Counted from the first letter of the stretch, positions 24,361 through 33,923 are shown. The stretch is 64,000 bases of DNA from Levilactobacillus spicheri DSM 15429 (GCF_001435095.1 NZ_AZFC01000015.1:197864-261863), one strand, 5' to 3'. The notes: a model not told the origin generated them from the sequence alone. Made by a program: numbers and translations.

Positions 24361-25593
24361 TTAGGACAACAACCGAGTGATCATCCGCTCGTAGAGGGTG
24401 ATGAAGCGCCGGTACATGTCGAGGTCGACGTATTCGTTGACTTGGTGGGCCGTGATGTTGCCGGGCCCAAAGACGATGACGTCGATGTCGGGATTAGCCG
24501 CCAAGAACGACGAGGCGTCGGTGCCCCCGGAGACCCCGATCTTTGGCAGAGCCTGTTCCAGAACCACCTTACCGATGTCGTCGGCCGCCTGAACCAGCGG
24601 TGCGTCGTCCGCAGTGTGCATCGGCATGAAGTCACTGATCATCTCGAAGGACAGCTGCGCGCCGTTTGCGTTCAGGTCGGCGATAATCTGCTTGATAGCC
24701 GCCGTGATCTGGGCGTTCGGCAGTTCGGGGATGGTCCGAATCTTGACGGAGAGGTCGGCGCTGGCGGGCACCGTGTTGATCTGCTCGCCACCCTTGACCA
24801 TGGTCACGACCGGCGTGGTCTGGCCGAGCAACGGGTTGGTGGCCGTGAGCGTCTGGAAGTAGGCGTCTTCCTTCTCATAGAAGGCGATTAAATCGGCGAT
24901 GGCGTTCTTGCCGATCTCCGGCATCGAGCTGTGGGCCGCGATGCCCTTGGCGTGGACCACGTAGGTCAGCGACCCTTTATGGGCCAATTCAATGAAGTGT
25001 TGTTCATCGGTGTGGTTGGCCGCGGCGATCTTCTCGGCACCGGCGGCATCGATGGCCAACATCTGTTGAATCTGGGGCTGCTGCAGGAGCCGCTTGTCGG
25101 CCCCGCTGGGTTCCCCGACGATCAAACTGTCGAGGTCCTGAGCGTAGCCGGCTTCGGCCAACTGCCGGGCACCGTATTGGCCCAGCTCCTCGCCGACCGT
25201 GGCCATCAGGCGCAGAGTCCCGTGCAACGGCACGCCGGCATCCTTCAGATGAATCATGGCCCAGACGCCGGCCATCAAGCCGGACTTCATGTCGGACGTG
25301 CCCCGACCGAACATCTTACCGTCCTGAATCGTGGCCGACAGCGCGTCGACCTGCCACTTGTTGGCGTCTCCCAGGGCCACGATGTCTTCGTGGCCGTCGA
25401 AACCGACGACGGGACCGTTGCCGTCACCGATTTCGGCGACCAGGCTGATGCGGTCGGGCTGGTAGGCGACCTGGTGTGCGGCGATGCCGTGGGCGGCCAG
25501 GAGCTTCTCCAGGTAATCCGCGACACGCTTTTCTGACCCATTCACGGTGTCGAGCTTCACAATATCGCTTAATGTTTGAACAATTTCATCCAT
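24361..25593 (-). CDS. M20-family metallopeptidase (ArgE/DapE type)
   Basis: 410 residues. Two-zinc amidohydrolase that removes acyl groups or splits dipeptides. VVGFDGHEDIV (first His, Asp), GRGTSDMKSGL (bridging Asp), VGEELGQYGARQL (catalytic Glu pair), IVGEPSG and the C-terminal GPGNITAHQVNEYVD (last His) give the complete metal site. HSSMPEIGKNAI marks the dimerisation domain. It matches proteins annotated as succinyl-diaminopimelate desuccinylase in lactobacilli, though many of these are general peptidases. GAGGTGG precedes ATG 25593. It is monocistronic and divergent from the alcohol dehydrogenase. Confidence 0.88.
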   Translation of the reverse strand: MDEIVQTLSDIVKLDTVNGSEKRVADYLEKLLAAHGIAAHQVAYQPDRISLVAEIGDGNGPVVGFDGHEDIVALGDANKWQVDALSATIQDGKMFGRGTSDMKSGLMAGVWAMIHLKDAGVPLHGTLRLMATVGEELGQYGARQLAEAGYAQDLDSLIVGEPSGADKRLLQQPQIQQMLAIDAAGAEKIAAANHTDEQHFIELAHKGSLTYVVHAKGIAAHSSMPEIGKNAIADLIAFYEKEDAYFQTLTATNPLLGQTTPVVTMVKGGEQINTVPASADLSVKIRTIPELPNAQITAAIKQIIADLNANGAQLSFEMISDFMPMHTADDAPLVQAADDIGKVVLEQALPKIGVSGGTDASSFLAANPDIDVIVFGPGNITAHQVNEYVDLDMYRRFITLYERMITRLLS

Positions 25594-25863
25594 GTTCGTT
25601 CCACCTCATTTTTCCGGGTTGCGGTCCGTGAAAACGCGGCCACAGCGACTTACCTTGATTACAGCACTTTTCTTTTTACCGGTCAAGATACCAGCCGATA
25701 AATAATTTACAAGACGATTATTTATCGCGTTAACGATTGAAAAAGTTCCACTATTATTGATTTCATAAAGTTACGTAACCGGCTTTTAGGTTTCCATAAA
25801 TGCTCATTAAAATGAAAGAAGAGCCGAAAATGGGCGATTCATCTTAGGGTGAAAAACTTTCTA

Positions 25864-25892
25864 TTGAAATATGTAAGCGCTTACGATACGCT
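25864..25892 (+). promoter_or_regulatory. Promoter with cre site for the alcohol dehydrogenase
   Basis: TTGAAA and TACGCT are 17 bases apart. The spacer contains TGTAAGCGCTTACG (25872-25885), an almost perfect catabolite responsive element, so CcpA should repress initiation when sugar is plentiful. The rest of the 25594-25945 gap is AT-rich and holds nothing else that I recognise. Confidence 0.85.
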
Positions 25893-25945
25893 GGAATCAC
25901 CTACTAGAAGACCTATCATTAGAAGTGAAAAAGGAGCCTCCAATT

Positions 25946-26962
25946 ATGAAAGCTGCTGTTGTGCGCGATAATTTAGATGGATACGTTGATATTAAAGATG
26001 TTCAGTTACGGCCGATAAAGCCGAACGAAGCCCTGGTGGATGTGGAATATTGTGGGTTATGTCACACAGACCTGCACGTGGCACAGGGTGACTTCGGTAA
26101 CACCGCAGGCCGGGTCATCGGTCACGAAGGGGTTGGCCGGGTCACGCAGATCGGCGCCGACGTCACGAATTTGGCCGTGGGCGACCGGGTCTCGATCGCG
26201 TGGTTCTTCGCCGGCTGTGGTCACTGCGAGTACTGCCTGACCGGGCGGGAGACGCTGTGCCGCAACGTGGAAAACGCCGGTTTTAACGTCGACGGCGCCA
26301 TGGCCGAACAGGTCATCGTGAAGGCTAACTACGCCGTGAAGGTCCCTGAAGACCTGGATCCCGTGGCGGCCAGCTCGATTACCTGTGCCGGCGTCACGAC
26401 CTACAAGGCTTTGAAAGTCGCGAACATTCGTCCCGGCCAGTGGGTCACGATTTACGGCTGTGGGGGTCTGGGCAACCTGGCCATCCAGTGGGCCAAGAAC
26501 GTCTTCAAGGCCCACGTGATTGCCATTGATATCAACGACGACAAGCTGGCCACGGCCAAGCGCATCGGGGCCGACCTGACCTTTAACTCTAAGACCGCCG
26601 ACTCCGGCGCCTGGGTCCAAGAACGGATTGGCGGCGCCCACGCGTCCGTCGTGACGGCCGTCTCCCAGATTGCCTTTAACCAAGCCATCGATTCCGTGCG
26701 AGCCGGGGCGCGGGTGGTCGCCGTGGGTCTGCCGAAGGGGGCCATGGAGGTTGCCATCACCAAGGTCGTCTTGGACGGCATCGAGATCGCTGGCTCCCTA
26801 GTGGGAACACGCCAGGACTTGGCCGAGGCCTTCCAGCTGACCGCCGAGGGCGACGTGCACCCGATCGTGGCGACACGGCGCCTGGATGAGGTCAACACCA
26901 TCATCGACGAGATGAAGGCCGGAAAGATTGAGGGCCGGATGGTCGTCGACTTCACGAAATAG
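25946..26962 (+). CDS. adhP: Zinc-dependent alcohol dehydrogenase, AdhP type
   Basis: 338 residues from ATG 25946, nine bases after AAGGAG. Interconverts alcohols and aldehydes with NAD(H). [11 protein letters not shown] gives the first zinc ligand, GHEGVGRV the His-Glu pair, and [16 protein letters not shown] the four structural-zinc cysteines. [14 protein letters not shown] is the Rossmann nucleotide loop. Length is normal for bacterial class III-like propanol-preferring ADHs. The upstream cre site points to carbon catabolite repression. It is followed by a terminator. Confidence 0.93.
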   Translation: MKAAVVRDNLDGYVDIKDVQLRPIKPNEALVDVEYCGLCHTDLHVAQGDFGNTAGRVIGHEGVGRVTQIGADVTNLAVGDRVSIAWFFAGCGHCEYCLTGRETLCRNVENAGFNVDGAMAEQVIVKANYAVKVPEDLDPVAASSITCAGVTTYKALKVANIRPGQWVTIYGCGGLGNLAIQWAKNVFKAHVIAIDINDDKLATAKRIGADLTFNSKTADSGAWVQERIGGAHASVVTAVSQIAFNQAIDSVRAGARVVAVGLPKGAMEVAITKVVLDGIEIAGSLVGTRQDLAEAFQLTAEGDVHPIVATRRLDEVNTIIDEMKAGKIEGRMVVDFTK

Positions 26963-27018
26963 CTAAACTCAGCTCACAGGATGCAGGCACATCCTGATTT
27001 CATTCCAATCAACGACGA

Positions 27019-27056
27019 ACGGTCGCGCATCCCTGAGGGGGTCCGCGGCCGTTTTT
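27019..27056 (+). terminator. Terminator after adhP
   Basis: ACGGTCGCG pairs with CGCGGCCGT (one G-U) around a GC-rich loop and is followed by T5. Confidence 0.82.
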
Positions 27057-27133
27057 GGGTGGGTAAGGCGCTTCGGTAGGAAATTGGAGGCTAAACGGTA
27101 TAATTGAGATAAACGGCCAAAAAGGGGAACGTG

Positions 27134-27162
27134 TGTTTACAGCCAGAAACGAGTGTGGTATG
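27134..27162 (+). promoter_or_regulatory. Promoter of the ABC importer operon
   Basis: TTTACA and TATGCT with a 17-base spacer, 46 bases before the start codon of the ATPase gene. Confidence 0.75.
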
Positions 27163-27208
27163 CTTTAATCATTGTTAATTTTAAAGTTACAAGTATGGGA
27201 GGGTACGC

Positions 27209-28141
27209 ATGATAGAGTTTAAGCAGGTAACCAAACGGTATGACGATCAGGTGGCCATCGCGGACCTGAATCTGACGATCCCGACCGGGGACTTTTTTGT
27301 GTTGGTCGGCCCCAGCGGGAGTGGCAAGACCACGACCCTTAAAATGATCAATCGCCTCATCGAACCCACCAGTGGGGACATCCTGGTCGACGGGAAGAAC
27401 CTGCGCGACACGGATCTGCGCGAGATGCGGCTGAACATGGGCTACGTCCTGCAGAACATCGCGCTGTTCCCCAACCTGAACATCCAAGAAAATATCGCCA
27501 TCCAGCCGGAGTCCCTGGGCTGGCCGCGCAAGCAACGGATTGACCGGGCGCGGGAACTCCTAGCGCAGGTCGACCTCGACCCGGACCAGTACGCGACCCG
27601 GATGCCCAGTGAATTGTCCGGTGGGGAACAGCAGCGGGTCGGCATCGTGCGGGCCCTGGCCACCAAGCCCAACGTGGTCTTGATGGACGAACCCTTCAGC
27701 GCGCTCGACCCGATCTCGCGCAAGCAGCTCCAGGATCTGGTCTTGCGACTGCACCACGAGCTTCAGATGACCTTCGTGTTCGTGACCCACGACATGCCGG
27801 AGGCCTTGCGGTTGGGTCAGGAGATCGCCATCATGCGCAACGGCCATCTTCAACAGATCGGGACGGGGACCGACATCGTGCAGCACCCGGCCAACGATTT
27901 TGTGCGCGGCTTTTTCCAGAACCAGTCCGCGCCCCGCGCCGTGACGATTCAAAACCTGCTCAACGCGGGCTACGGCACGCCGACCCAGGCGCCGGCCACC
28001 CTGATGGCCACGGATTCGCTGGGAACGTTGGCCCAGGCATTGCGCCAGCAGGCGGCCGTCGTGGTGACCACGGCGCAGGGCCCCCGGCAGGTGACGACCC
28101 CGGACCTACTCGATTATCTGGCGGTAAAGGAGGGCGACTAG
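27209..28141 (+). CDS. ABC transporter ATPase of the quaternary amine (OpuCA-like) type
   Basis: 310 residues. Cytoplasmic ATPase of an importer. Walker A GPSGSGKTT at residues 34-42, Q-loop LQNIALFPNL, signature SELSGGEQQRVGIVRAL, Walker B VVLMDEPFSALD and the H-loop VTHDM are all present. After residue 240 there is a short C-terminal extension where OpuCA/OpuAA proteins carry CBS domains; only one degenerate CBS-like stretch (TLMATDSLGTLAQALRQ) is visible. The next gene starts 1 base after its stop, so the two form one operon and one transporter. Confidence 0.93.
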   Translation: MIEFKQVTKRYDDQVAIADLNLTIPTGDFFVLVGPSGSGKTTTLKMINRLIEPTSGDILVDGKNLRDTDLREMRLNMGYVLQNIALFPNLNIQENIAIQPESLGWPRKQRIDRARELLAQVDLDPDQYATRMPSELSGGEQQRVGIVRALATKPNVVLMDEPFSALDPISRKQLQDLVLRLHHELQMTFVFVTHDMPEALRLGQEIAIMRNGHLQQIGTGTDIVQHPANDFVRGFFQNQSAPRAVTIQNLLNAGYGTPTQAPATLMATDSLGTLAQALRQQAAVVVTTAQGPRQVTTPDLLDYLAVKEGD

Positions 28142-28142
28142 G

Positions 28143-29672
28143 GTGCAACAGATTAATCATATTATCCAAACGCAGGGGAGCGAGATCGTGCAGGCGATTG
28201 GCCAGCACATCGCCATCTCCCTGGTCTCACTGCTGATTGCGGCGCTCATCGCGATTCCGTTGGCGATTCTGCTGATGAACCACCGGCGCGCGGCGAACGT
28301 GGCTTTGCAGATCACCAGTATTCTCCAGACGATTCCTAGCCTGGCCCTCTTGGGAATCCTGATTCCCCTGGTCGGCATCGGGACCGTTCCGTCGATCATC
28401 GCGCTGGTGATTTACGCGGTGATGCCGATTTTTCAAAATACTTACTCCGGGTTGACCACCATCGACCCGAACCTCGAGGAGGCCGCCGAAGCCTTTGGCC
28501 TGTCGCGCCAGAAGAAGCTGGTTCGAGTCGAGCTGCCGTTAGCCCTGCCGATGATCATCTCCGGGATTCGCATCGCGCTGGTCATGATCATCGGGACCGC
28601 CACGCTGGCCGCCCTGATCGGGGCCGGTGGCTTAGGGACCTACATCCTGTTGGGGATTGAGACCAACAATAACGCGTTGCTGATCATCGGGGCCGTCTTG
28701 TCGGCCGCCCTGGCCCTCCTATTCGGGGCGGCCATCGACTGGCTGGGCAAGCTGTCGTTTCGCCGGGTCGGCATCGTGCTGGGTGTCGTGGTCGTGCTGA
28801 TCGGGGGCGTGGCCGGTTACCGGCACCTGGTTCAACCCCAGGCGACCATCACCGTGGCGGGGAAGCTGGGCAGCGAACCCGAAATCCTGATCAACATGTA
28901 CAAGGACTTAATCGAACAGGACCACCCGAACATCAAGGTCACGACCAAGCCCAACTTTGGGGCGACGACCTTCCTGTTCAAGGCGCTGCAGAGCGGGTCC
29001 ATCGACATCTATCCCGAGTTTACCGGGACGGTGCTGGAGTCGCTGGTCAAGCACGAGTCGTCGGCGAGCCGTAACCCGCAGGTGACCTATCAGCGGGCCC
29101 AAAAGGCGTTGAAGGCTCAATACCAGATGGCTTATTTAAAACCCATGAAGTACCAAAACGGCTACGCGATTGCGATCACGCAGGCCTTTGCGACCAAGTA
29201 TCACTTGAAGAAGATCAGTGACCTGCAACGCGTCGCGGGCAAGGTCCACGCCGGGTTCGACCCCGACTTTTACCAGCAGAGTGCCGGCTATCCGGGCCTG
29301 AGCAAGGCGTACGGCTTTAAGTTCGGCAGCGTCAAGACCATGGAACCGTCGATTCGGTACCAGGCCATCCATCACGGCAAGATCAACCTGGTCGACGGCT
29401 ACACCACCGACCCCGAGGTCCAGGAGTACCACCTGGTCGTACTGAAGGATGACCAGAAGTTCTTCCCGCCGTACCAGGGCGCGCCGTTGATGACCGAAAA
29501 GCTGCTGACGGAGCATCCCGAGCTACGCACCACGCTGAACAAGCTGGCCGGTCGGGTCTCTACGACGGACATGCGCAAGATGAACTACCTGGTCACGGTC
29601 AAGCACCACAAGGCCGCCACGGTGGCCCGCGAGTACTTGCAAAAGCAGGGCTTGCTGAAGACGGGCAACTAG
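28143..29672 (+). CDS. Fused permease and substrate-binding protein, OpuC/EgtU type
   Basis: 509 residues. GTG 28143 follows GGAGGGCGAC. Residues 1-215 are a permease with five to six helices (QTIPSLALLGILIPLVGIG, YSGLTTIDPNLEEAAEAFGL, IGAGGLGTYIL). After a linker helix at about 220-240 the rest is an extracytoplasmic OpuAC-type binding domain (VAGKLGSEPEILINMYKDLI, DIYPEFTGTVL, YQGAPLM). Such fusions carry glycine betaine, carnitine or choline, but the architecture also matches EgtU, an ergothioneine importer of streptococci and Listeria. The ligand cannot be decided here. The partner ATPase is directly upstream. Confidence 0.88.
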   Translation: MQQINHIIQTQGSEIVQAIGQHIAISLVSLLIAALIAIPLAILLMNHRRAANVALQITSILQTIPSLALLGILIPLVGIGTVPSIIALVIYAVMPIFQNTYSGLTTIDPNLEEAAEAFGLSRQKKLVRVELPLALPMIISGIRIALVMIIGTATLAALIGAGGLGTYILLGIETNNNALLIIGAVLSAALALLFGAAIDWLGKLSFRRVGIVLGVVVVLIGGVAGYRHLVQPQATITVAGKLGSEPEILINMYKDLIEQDHPNIKVTTKPNFGATTFLFKALQSGSIDIYPEFTGTVLESLVKHESSASRNPQVTYQRAQKALKAQYQMAYLKPMKYQNGYAIAITQAFATKYHLKKISDLQRVAGKVHAGFDPDFYQQSAGYPGLSKAYGFKFGSVKTMEPSIRYQAIHHGKINLVDGYTTDPEVQEYHLVVLKDDQKFFPPYQGAPLMTEKLLTEHPELRTTLNKLAGRVSTTDMRKMNYLVTVKHHKAATVAREYLQKQGLLKTGN

Positions 29673-30021
29673 ACGATGGGGTGGCGAATGCCTACTCACT
29701 TGCTGGTGGAGGCGACAATTTTCATCCATTTAAGATACGTGTTCTGCTAGTTGGTAAAAAAAGTCGTGCTATTGACACGTCGTTCTAGCGGTTGGTATTC
29801 CTTCGTGGTGAACGTCACGGAAAAAACGTAAACGTCTCTTTGTTACGTTGGATTAAGGATATGGTGGTTTTCCCCACTATCGTCAAGATTGCTGGTGCTC
29901 AGATGGGCCCAGACCGTGAAATTGTGGTTGGTCAGCGTTTTTCAGCTGACTTACCACAAGGCCGAGCTTCAAGACACGGTGACTTTCCGTGGCTTGAAGT
30001 CGTGCCCACGGTCGTCACGGC

Positions 30022-30041
30022 CCAGCTGAGCGGAAGCAATC
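30022..30041 (+). repeat. Intergenic repeat, family A, copy
   Basis: CCAGCTGAGCGGAAGCAATC, the consensus form, preceded by GTCACGG as at 15241. It lies in the 29673-30107 stretch, which also has a hairpin (CTTCAAGACACGG with CCGTGGCTTGAAG, about 29967-29999). I find no credible gene there. Confidence 0.6.
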
Positions 30042-30107
30042 GACAGCTTCCACTGATTGAAATTAGTCAGCAGGCTGCGTATTTAAAATCTCCGCCACCC
30101 GGCCCCT

Positions 30108-30136
30108 TGACATTGCGACAGAAGACGCCTAAGATG
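30108..30136 (+). promoter_or_regulatory. Promoter of the T-box transcript
   Basis: TTGACA and TAAGAT with a 17-base spacer, immediately upstream of the T-box leader. Confidence 0.8.
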
Positions 30137-30142
30137 ACAATT

Positions 30143-30424
30143 AAATTCTAATCGTTCTGTCATAATTGGCTAGGAGAAGAGTAGTGTTTGGCTGTCCGCT
30201 AAGCGAGCCCCCATGGTGAGATCGGGCCGGTAACGCCAACACGAAGATGAGCTCCGAATAGCTATCAAGCGGTTCACGCTGCTTGATCGGTAGGAACCGT
30301 TACCTTCCCAGGTATCGCGCTGCGGTACTGATGAGGCTGACCACTGTGGTCGGCGAAGTAGGGTGGTAACACGATGCGTTCGTCCCTAGAACTAGCGATA
30401 GTTCTGGGGACGGGCGCTTTTTTT
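30143..30424 (+). promoter_or_regulatory. T-box riboswitch, probably methionine-specific
   Basis: The T-box core AGGGTGGTAACACG is at 30360-30373. A terminator follows (GCGTTCGTCCCTAGAACT with AGTTCTGGGGACGGGCGC, then T7). Stem I can be drawn from GTGTTTGGC and GCCAACAC; below it the internal loop, between GGAG and CTCC, offers ATG as the specifier codon (about 30247-30249), so the leader would sense uncharged tRNA-Met. The next gene is a methionine synthase-like enzyme, which agrees. The T-box identity is firm; the specifier is inferred from a hand fold. Confidence 0.9.
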
Positions 30425-30470
30425 GATGGCTCGATTAGAATAACTGATGATTTTTTAGGAGGAATTGCCC

Positions 30471-31604
30471 ATGACAACCACGAAAACCACAACCATTACA
30501 TACCCGTACCGCTACGATGTCGTCGGGAGTCTCTTACGGCCCCAAGCCCTGAAGCAGGCCCGGGCCCGCTTCGCCAAGCACCTGATCGACGCCGACGAAC
30601 TGGCGGCCATCCAGCACGATGAGACCAAGCGCGTGGTCCAGAAACAGGTGGACCTGGGACTCAAGGCCGTGACCGACGGTGAATTCAACCGGAGCTGGTG
30701 GCACCTCGACTTCCTGTGGGGCTTAACCGGGGTCGGTCACTACGACTACCAGCAGAGCTACAAGTTCCACGGCAGTAAGACCCGGACCGACAACGCGGAC
30801 CTGGTTGGCAAAATCGCCTACAACCCAGATCACCCGTTCTTCAAGACGTTTAGCTACCTGCAAACGCTGGTCCCAGCTGGCGTGCGAGTCAAGCAGACCA
30901 TCCCGTCCCCGACGATGTTGTTCCGGGACAACCGGAGTGACAACTGGCACGAGTTCTACGAGACCTGGGACGCCTACCTGGATGACTTGGCCACGGCCTA
31001 CCACCAAACGATCCAACACTTCTACGACCTCGGTTGCCGCTATCTTCAACTGGACGACACGACCTGGGCATTTCTGATCAGCCAATTGAACGCCACGGCC
31101 GACCAACCGGACGAACACGCAAAGTACCAGCAGCTGGCGCAGGACGCGGTTCAGGTGATCAACCAGGTGCTGGCGGACTTGCCGGCCGACCTGACCGTCA
31201 CGACCCACATCTGCCGTGGGAACTTTAAGTCGACCTATCTGTTCTCGGGCGGTTACGACGACGTGGCCGATTACCTGGGGCAGCTGCACTACGACGGGCT
31301 GTTCTTGGAATACGACAGCGACCGGGCCGGGGACTTTACCCCGTTGAAGAAAATCTGGCACAACGACGCTCATAAGCGCATCGTGCTGGGCCTGATCACG
31401 TCGAAGTTCCCCGAACTGGAGAATCCGGACGACATCAAGGCGCGGATCCAGCAGGCGGCCCAATTCGTACCGTTGGACAACCTGGCGTTGTCGACGCAGT
31501 GTGGCTTTGCCTCGACCGAAGAGGGGAACCAGTTGACGGAAGACCAACAGTGGGCCAAGCTGAAGCTGGTCAAGCAGATTGCGACTGACGTGTGGGGCAA
31601 GTAA
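30471..31604 (+). CDS. Cobalamin-independent methionine synthase-like protein (YxjG/YxjH family)
   Basis: 377 residues from ATG 30471, with AGGAGG eight bases before. It corresponds to the C-terminal catalytic barrel of MetE and would methylate homocysteine to methionine. VGSLLRP at the N-terminus, TDGEFNR and SWWHLDF line the folate/homocysteine pocket; THICRGN and LSTQCGFAST supply the zinc-binding His and cysteines. Full MetE is about 750 residues; single-barrel versions like this are common in Firmicutes and may use another methyl donor. Control by an upstream T-box supports a methionine role. Confidence 0.9.
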   Translation: MTTTKTTTITYPYRYDVVGSLLRPQALKQARARFAKHLIDADELAAIQHDETKRVVQKQVDLGLKAVTDGEFNRSWWHLDFLWGLTGVGHYDYQQSYKFHGSKTRTDNADLVGKIAYNPDHPFFKTFSYLQTLVPAGVRVKQTIPSPTMLFRDNRSDNWHEFYETWDAYLDDLATAYHQTIQHFYDLGCRYLQLDDTTWAFLISQLNATADQPDEHAKYQQLAQDAVQVINQVLADLPADLTVTTHICRGNFKSTYLFSGGYDDVADYLGQLHYDGLFLEYDSDRAGDFTPLKKIWHNDAHKRIVLGLITSKFPELENPDDIKARIQQAAQFVPLDNLALSTQCGFASTEEGNQLTEDQQWAKLKLVKQIATDVWGK

Positions 31605-31775
31605 GTTTTACGTCCCTTTTACGAATTAGCCACCCAATCGTTACACGCCTTTGCTAAACTCATTAAGCGGGGTCTAAGAAATCGGAAAATCGACGGAAAA
31701 GTCGGCATTTTCGCGGTAGAAGCGCTACACTAGGCCTAAATCAACCGATGGGCAATCGGTAGGAGGTCATTTAGT

Positions 31776-32471
31776 ATGGTTAAGCAAACGGTGGTTTTTG
31801 GGCACCGGGGGTATCCCGCGAAGTTTCCCGAGAATTCATTGGCGGGGTTCACGTACGCGGTTCAGCACCAGATCGAGGGGTTGGAATTCGACGTTCATCT
31901 GACCAAGGACAGTGTTCCGGTGATCATGCACGACGAAAAGATCAACCGGACCACCAACGGTAAGGGCTACATTCGCGACTACACCCTGGCGGAGTTGCGG
32001 CAGTTCCAACTGGCGAACGGTGATCCGGTCCCCACGTTGGCGGAATTCTTGCGGGTGGTTGCGAACCAGGACGTGCAGCTGAACCTGGAGTTCAAGACCG
32101 ATAAGATTCAGTACCCGAACATCGAGCGGATCGTCCTGGGGATGGTCCACGCGACGCCGCTGCGGCATCCGGTGATCTTCTCGTCCTTTCACTTGCCGAC
32201 GATTAAACGGTGCCAGGTTCTGGCGCCAGACGAACTGTACTGCTGGTTAACGGACCGGCGGGTCAAGGACCCGGTCGGCCTGGTCGCCAAGGAGCACCTG
32301 GCCGGCCTGCACCTGAGTCACTATCAAGACGACGTGCCCGTGGTAGAACGCATCTGGACGGTCGACAGCGTCAAGCAGGCGACCAAACTGTTCAACGACC
32401 ACGTTGAGGGTATCTTTACTGACGACTTTGTGACCATGATGGACTTAAAACACCAATTATTTGCGGAATAA
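31776..32471 (+). CDS. Glycerophosphodiester phosphodiesterase (GDPD family)
   Basis: 231 residues. Splits glycerophosphodiesters into an alcohol and glycerol 3-phosphate. VFGHRGYPAKFPENS at residues 6-20 is the active-site His-Arg plus metal Glu, EFDVHLTKDSVPVIMHDE holds the Glu-Asp metal pair and the second catalytic His. NLEFKTDK is the third metal segment. There is no signal peptide, so it acts in the cytoplasm. TAGGAGG stands before ATG 31776. It is monocistronic with a terminator. Confidence 0.93.
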   Translation: MVKQTVVFGHRGYPAKFPENSLAGFTYAVQHQIEGLEFDVHLTKDSVPVIMHDEKINRTTNGKGYIRDYTLAELRQFQLANGDPVPTLAEFLRVVANQDVQLNLEFKTDKIQYPNIERIVLGMVHATPLRHPVIFSSFHLPTIKRCQVLAPDELYCWLTDRRVKDPVGLVAKEHLAGLHLSHYQDDVPVVERIWTVDSVKQATKLFNDHVEGIFTDDFVTMMDLKHQLFAE

Positions 32472-32477
32472 ATCAAT

Positions 32478-32517
32478 AAAATCCCAGTCCAGACGTGATT
32501 GTCGGTACTGGGATTTT
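32478..32517. terminator. Terminator after the phosphodiesterase
   Basis: AAAATCCCAGT pairs with ACTGGGATTTT across an 18-base loop. Confidence 0.88.
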
Positions 32518-32577
32518 GTGCGTCCAGTATGGCGCTGGTCGTGTTATGGCTACGGTCATTACCGAAAGGGGGGACGG

Positions 32578-33399
32578 ATGGTGTCATTAGGGTCAACGTT
32601 ACGGAAATGCCGGCAACAACGCAGTTTAACGCAACAACGAGTTGCCGCGGGGATTTGTGCGCAGTCGATGCTCTCAGCCATTGAACACGATCAATACGTG
32701 CCTAACGCTCACCTGTTGGTCCGCTTATGCCAACGTTTGGACATCTCGTTAGACCGGCTCAGTTTGGTCGATGGGTTGACCATCAGCACAGATGACCAGC
32801 TCAATGATTGTTTGCAACGATATTGTAACGCGCACCAGTACGTTCAATTGAAGGCCTACCTGCAACGCCCGGCTACGCTAAATGCCGTGAAGACCGCGAC
32901 CCAAACGCAGGCTTACTATTATTATTTGGGAATTGCTGCATTTCAGACTGGCGAATCTAGTGCGACAGCGATTCAGGATCTCCGGTTTGCGATACAAATG
33001 ACCGAAGGCAAGCAATTGACGGTCCTGACACGACTCGCAACGGTATCGTTAGCCGTGGTATTGGCGAAACGCGGGCAATCCCGGCAGGCTTTAGCGTTAA
33101 CCCACCAGGCATTGGCCCACATCACGGACGGGGGCTTTAGTGCCAATCTTAGTGTGGTTGATTATTTAGCGGCGTTAGTTTTCACCGAACTGGCCGATTA
33201 TCCGGCCGCAACGGCGCAGGTGATGACCACAATTACAGTCATTACGGATCACCAGGCATCTTACATGTTGGCCAACTGTTACCGTCTGTTAGCCGAGATT
33301 GCCGCCCGGCAGGGAAATGATGGCTCCCGGTTGACAGCGCTACAGAAGCAACACTTTTTGAGCGAACTTTTTCACGAAAAGGTGCCCGAAAAATTTTGA
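32578..33399 (+). CDS. Rgg/PlcR-like regulator with an XRE helix-turn-helix
   Basis: 273 residues from ATG 32578, behind AAAGGGGGG; the open frame extends upstream through the previous terminator, so longer starts are excluded. Residues 1-60 form an XRE domain (LGSTLRKCRQQRSLTQQRVA, SMLSAIEHDQYVPNAHLL, RLDISLDRLS). The remainder is all-helical in pairs, like the TPR region of Rgg, MutR or PlcR regulators that bind short peptides. No small peptide gene was recognised next to it. The base composition is visibly less GC-rich than the neighbouring core genes, a hint of transfer. Its targets are unknown; the SRPBCC gene behind it is the nearest candidate. Confidence 0.78.
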   Translation: MVSLGSTLRKCRQQRSLTQQRVAAGICAQSMLSAIEHDQYVPNAHLLVRLCQRLDISLDRLSLVDGLTISTDDQLNDCLQRYCNAHQYVQLKAYLQRPATLNAVKTATQTQAYYYYLGIAAFQTGESSATAIQDLRFAIQMTEGKQLTVLTRLATVSLAVVLAKRGQSRQALALTHQALAHITDGGFSANLSVVDYLAALVFTELADYPAATAQVMTTITVITDHQASYMLANCYRLLAEIAARQGNDGSRLTALQKQHFLSELFHEKVPEKF

Positions 33400-33474
33400 G
33401 TTATCAGAATACTGATTAGGCCGGGAAAGTGAATTGGCGTAAGGTAAGGCCATCCTATGAAGGAGGTCTTGATC

Positions 33475-33900
33475 ATGAAATCAGCCTTGTTAACCAACGT
33501 TGCTGCTGCGCAAGTACCATTACCCAAGATGAGGGCACTCTTGCAGAATCTGGGGGCGCTCCCCAGTTGGGCGCCGGAAGTTGTGCGGGTAACACCCACG
33601 GCGACCGGGTTTCAGATCACCCGAACGACTAATGCGTTGAACTCGCAAGAAACCATCGTGGTGACGACGGTTGATCACCGGGTGACTTACACTAGTACGG
33701 GTGGTCGTTTGCGCTATCAATTGGTATTTGAGCTAGTGCCGGTGACGCCGCAACAAACTACGATTCAAGAAAGGCTCTACCTGACGGACACGGTCTACCT
33801 GCCAGTTCCGGTCAGCCTAGTGGCACCAGTTGCGAAACACGCTTTTGCCCAAAACCTGAGCCGGTTAATCGCACTGGCTGAAGCTGATAGGCCGGTGTAG
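33475..33900 (+). CDS. SRPBCC-family protein
   Basis: 141 residues from ATG 33475 behind AAGGAGG. A START/polyketide-cyclase-like fold is suggested by the start (ALLTNVAAAQVPLPKMRALL), then LPSWAPEVVRVTPT, and a terminal helix (VAKHAFAQNLSRLIALAEA). Such proteins bind hydrophobic ligands or act as cyclases or hydrolases; nothing more precise is visible. It follows the Rgg-like regulator by 75 bases and ends before a strong terminator. Assignment rests on fold-level resemblance only. Confidence 0.6.
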   Translation: MKSALLTNVAAAQVPLPKMRALLQNLGALPSWAPEVVRVTPTATGFQITRTTNALNSQETIVVTTVDHRVTYTSTGGRLRYQLVFELVPVTPQQTTIQERLYLTDTVYLPVPVSLVAPVAKHAFAQNLSRLIALAEADRPV

Positions 33901-33923
33901 GGACGGCGATTACAGGAATCGTC

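Noticed and set aside
29792..30151. Open frame of about 119 codons before the T-box
   Set aside because: It crosses a family A repeat and the T-box promoter, has no ribosome site and a composition unlike a protein; treated as non-coding.
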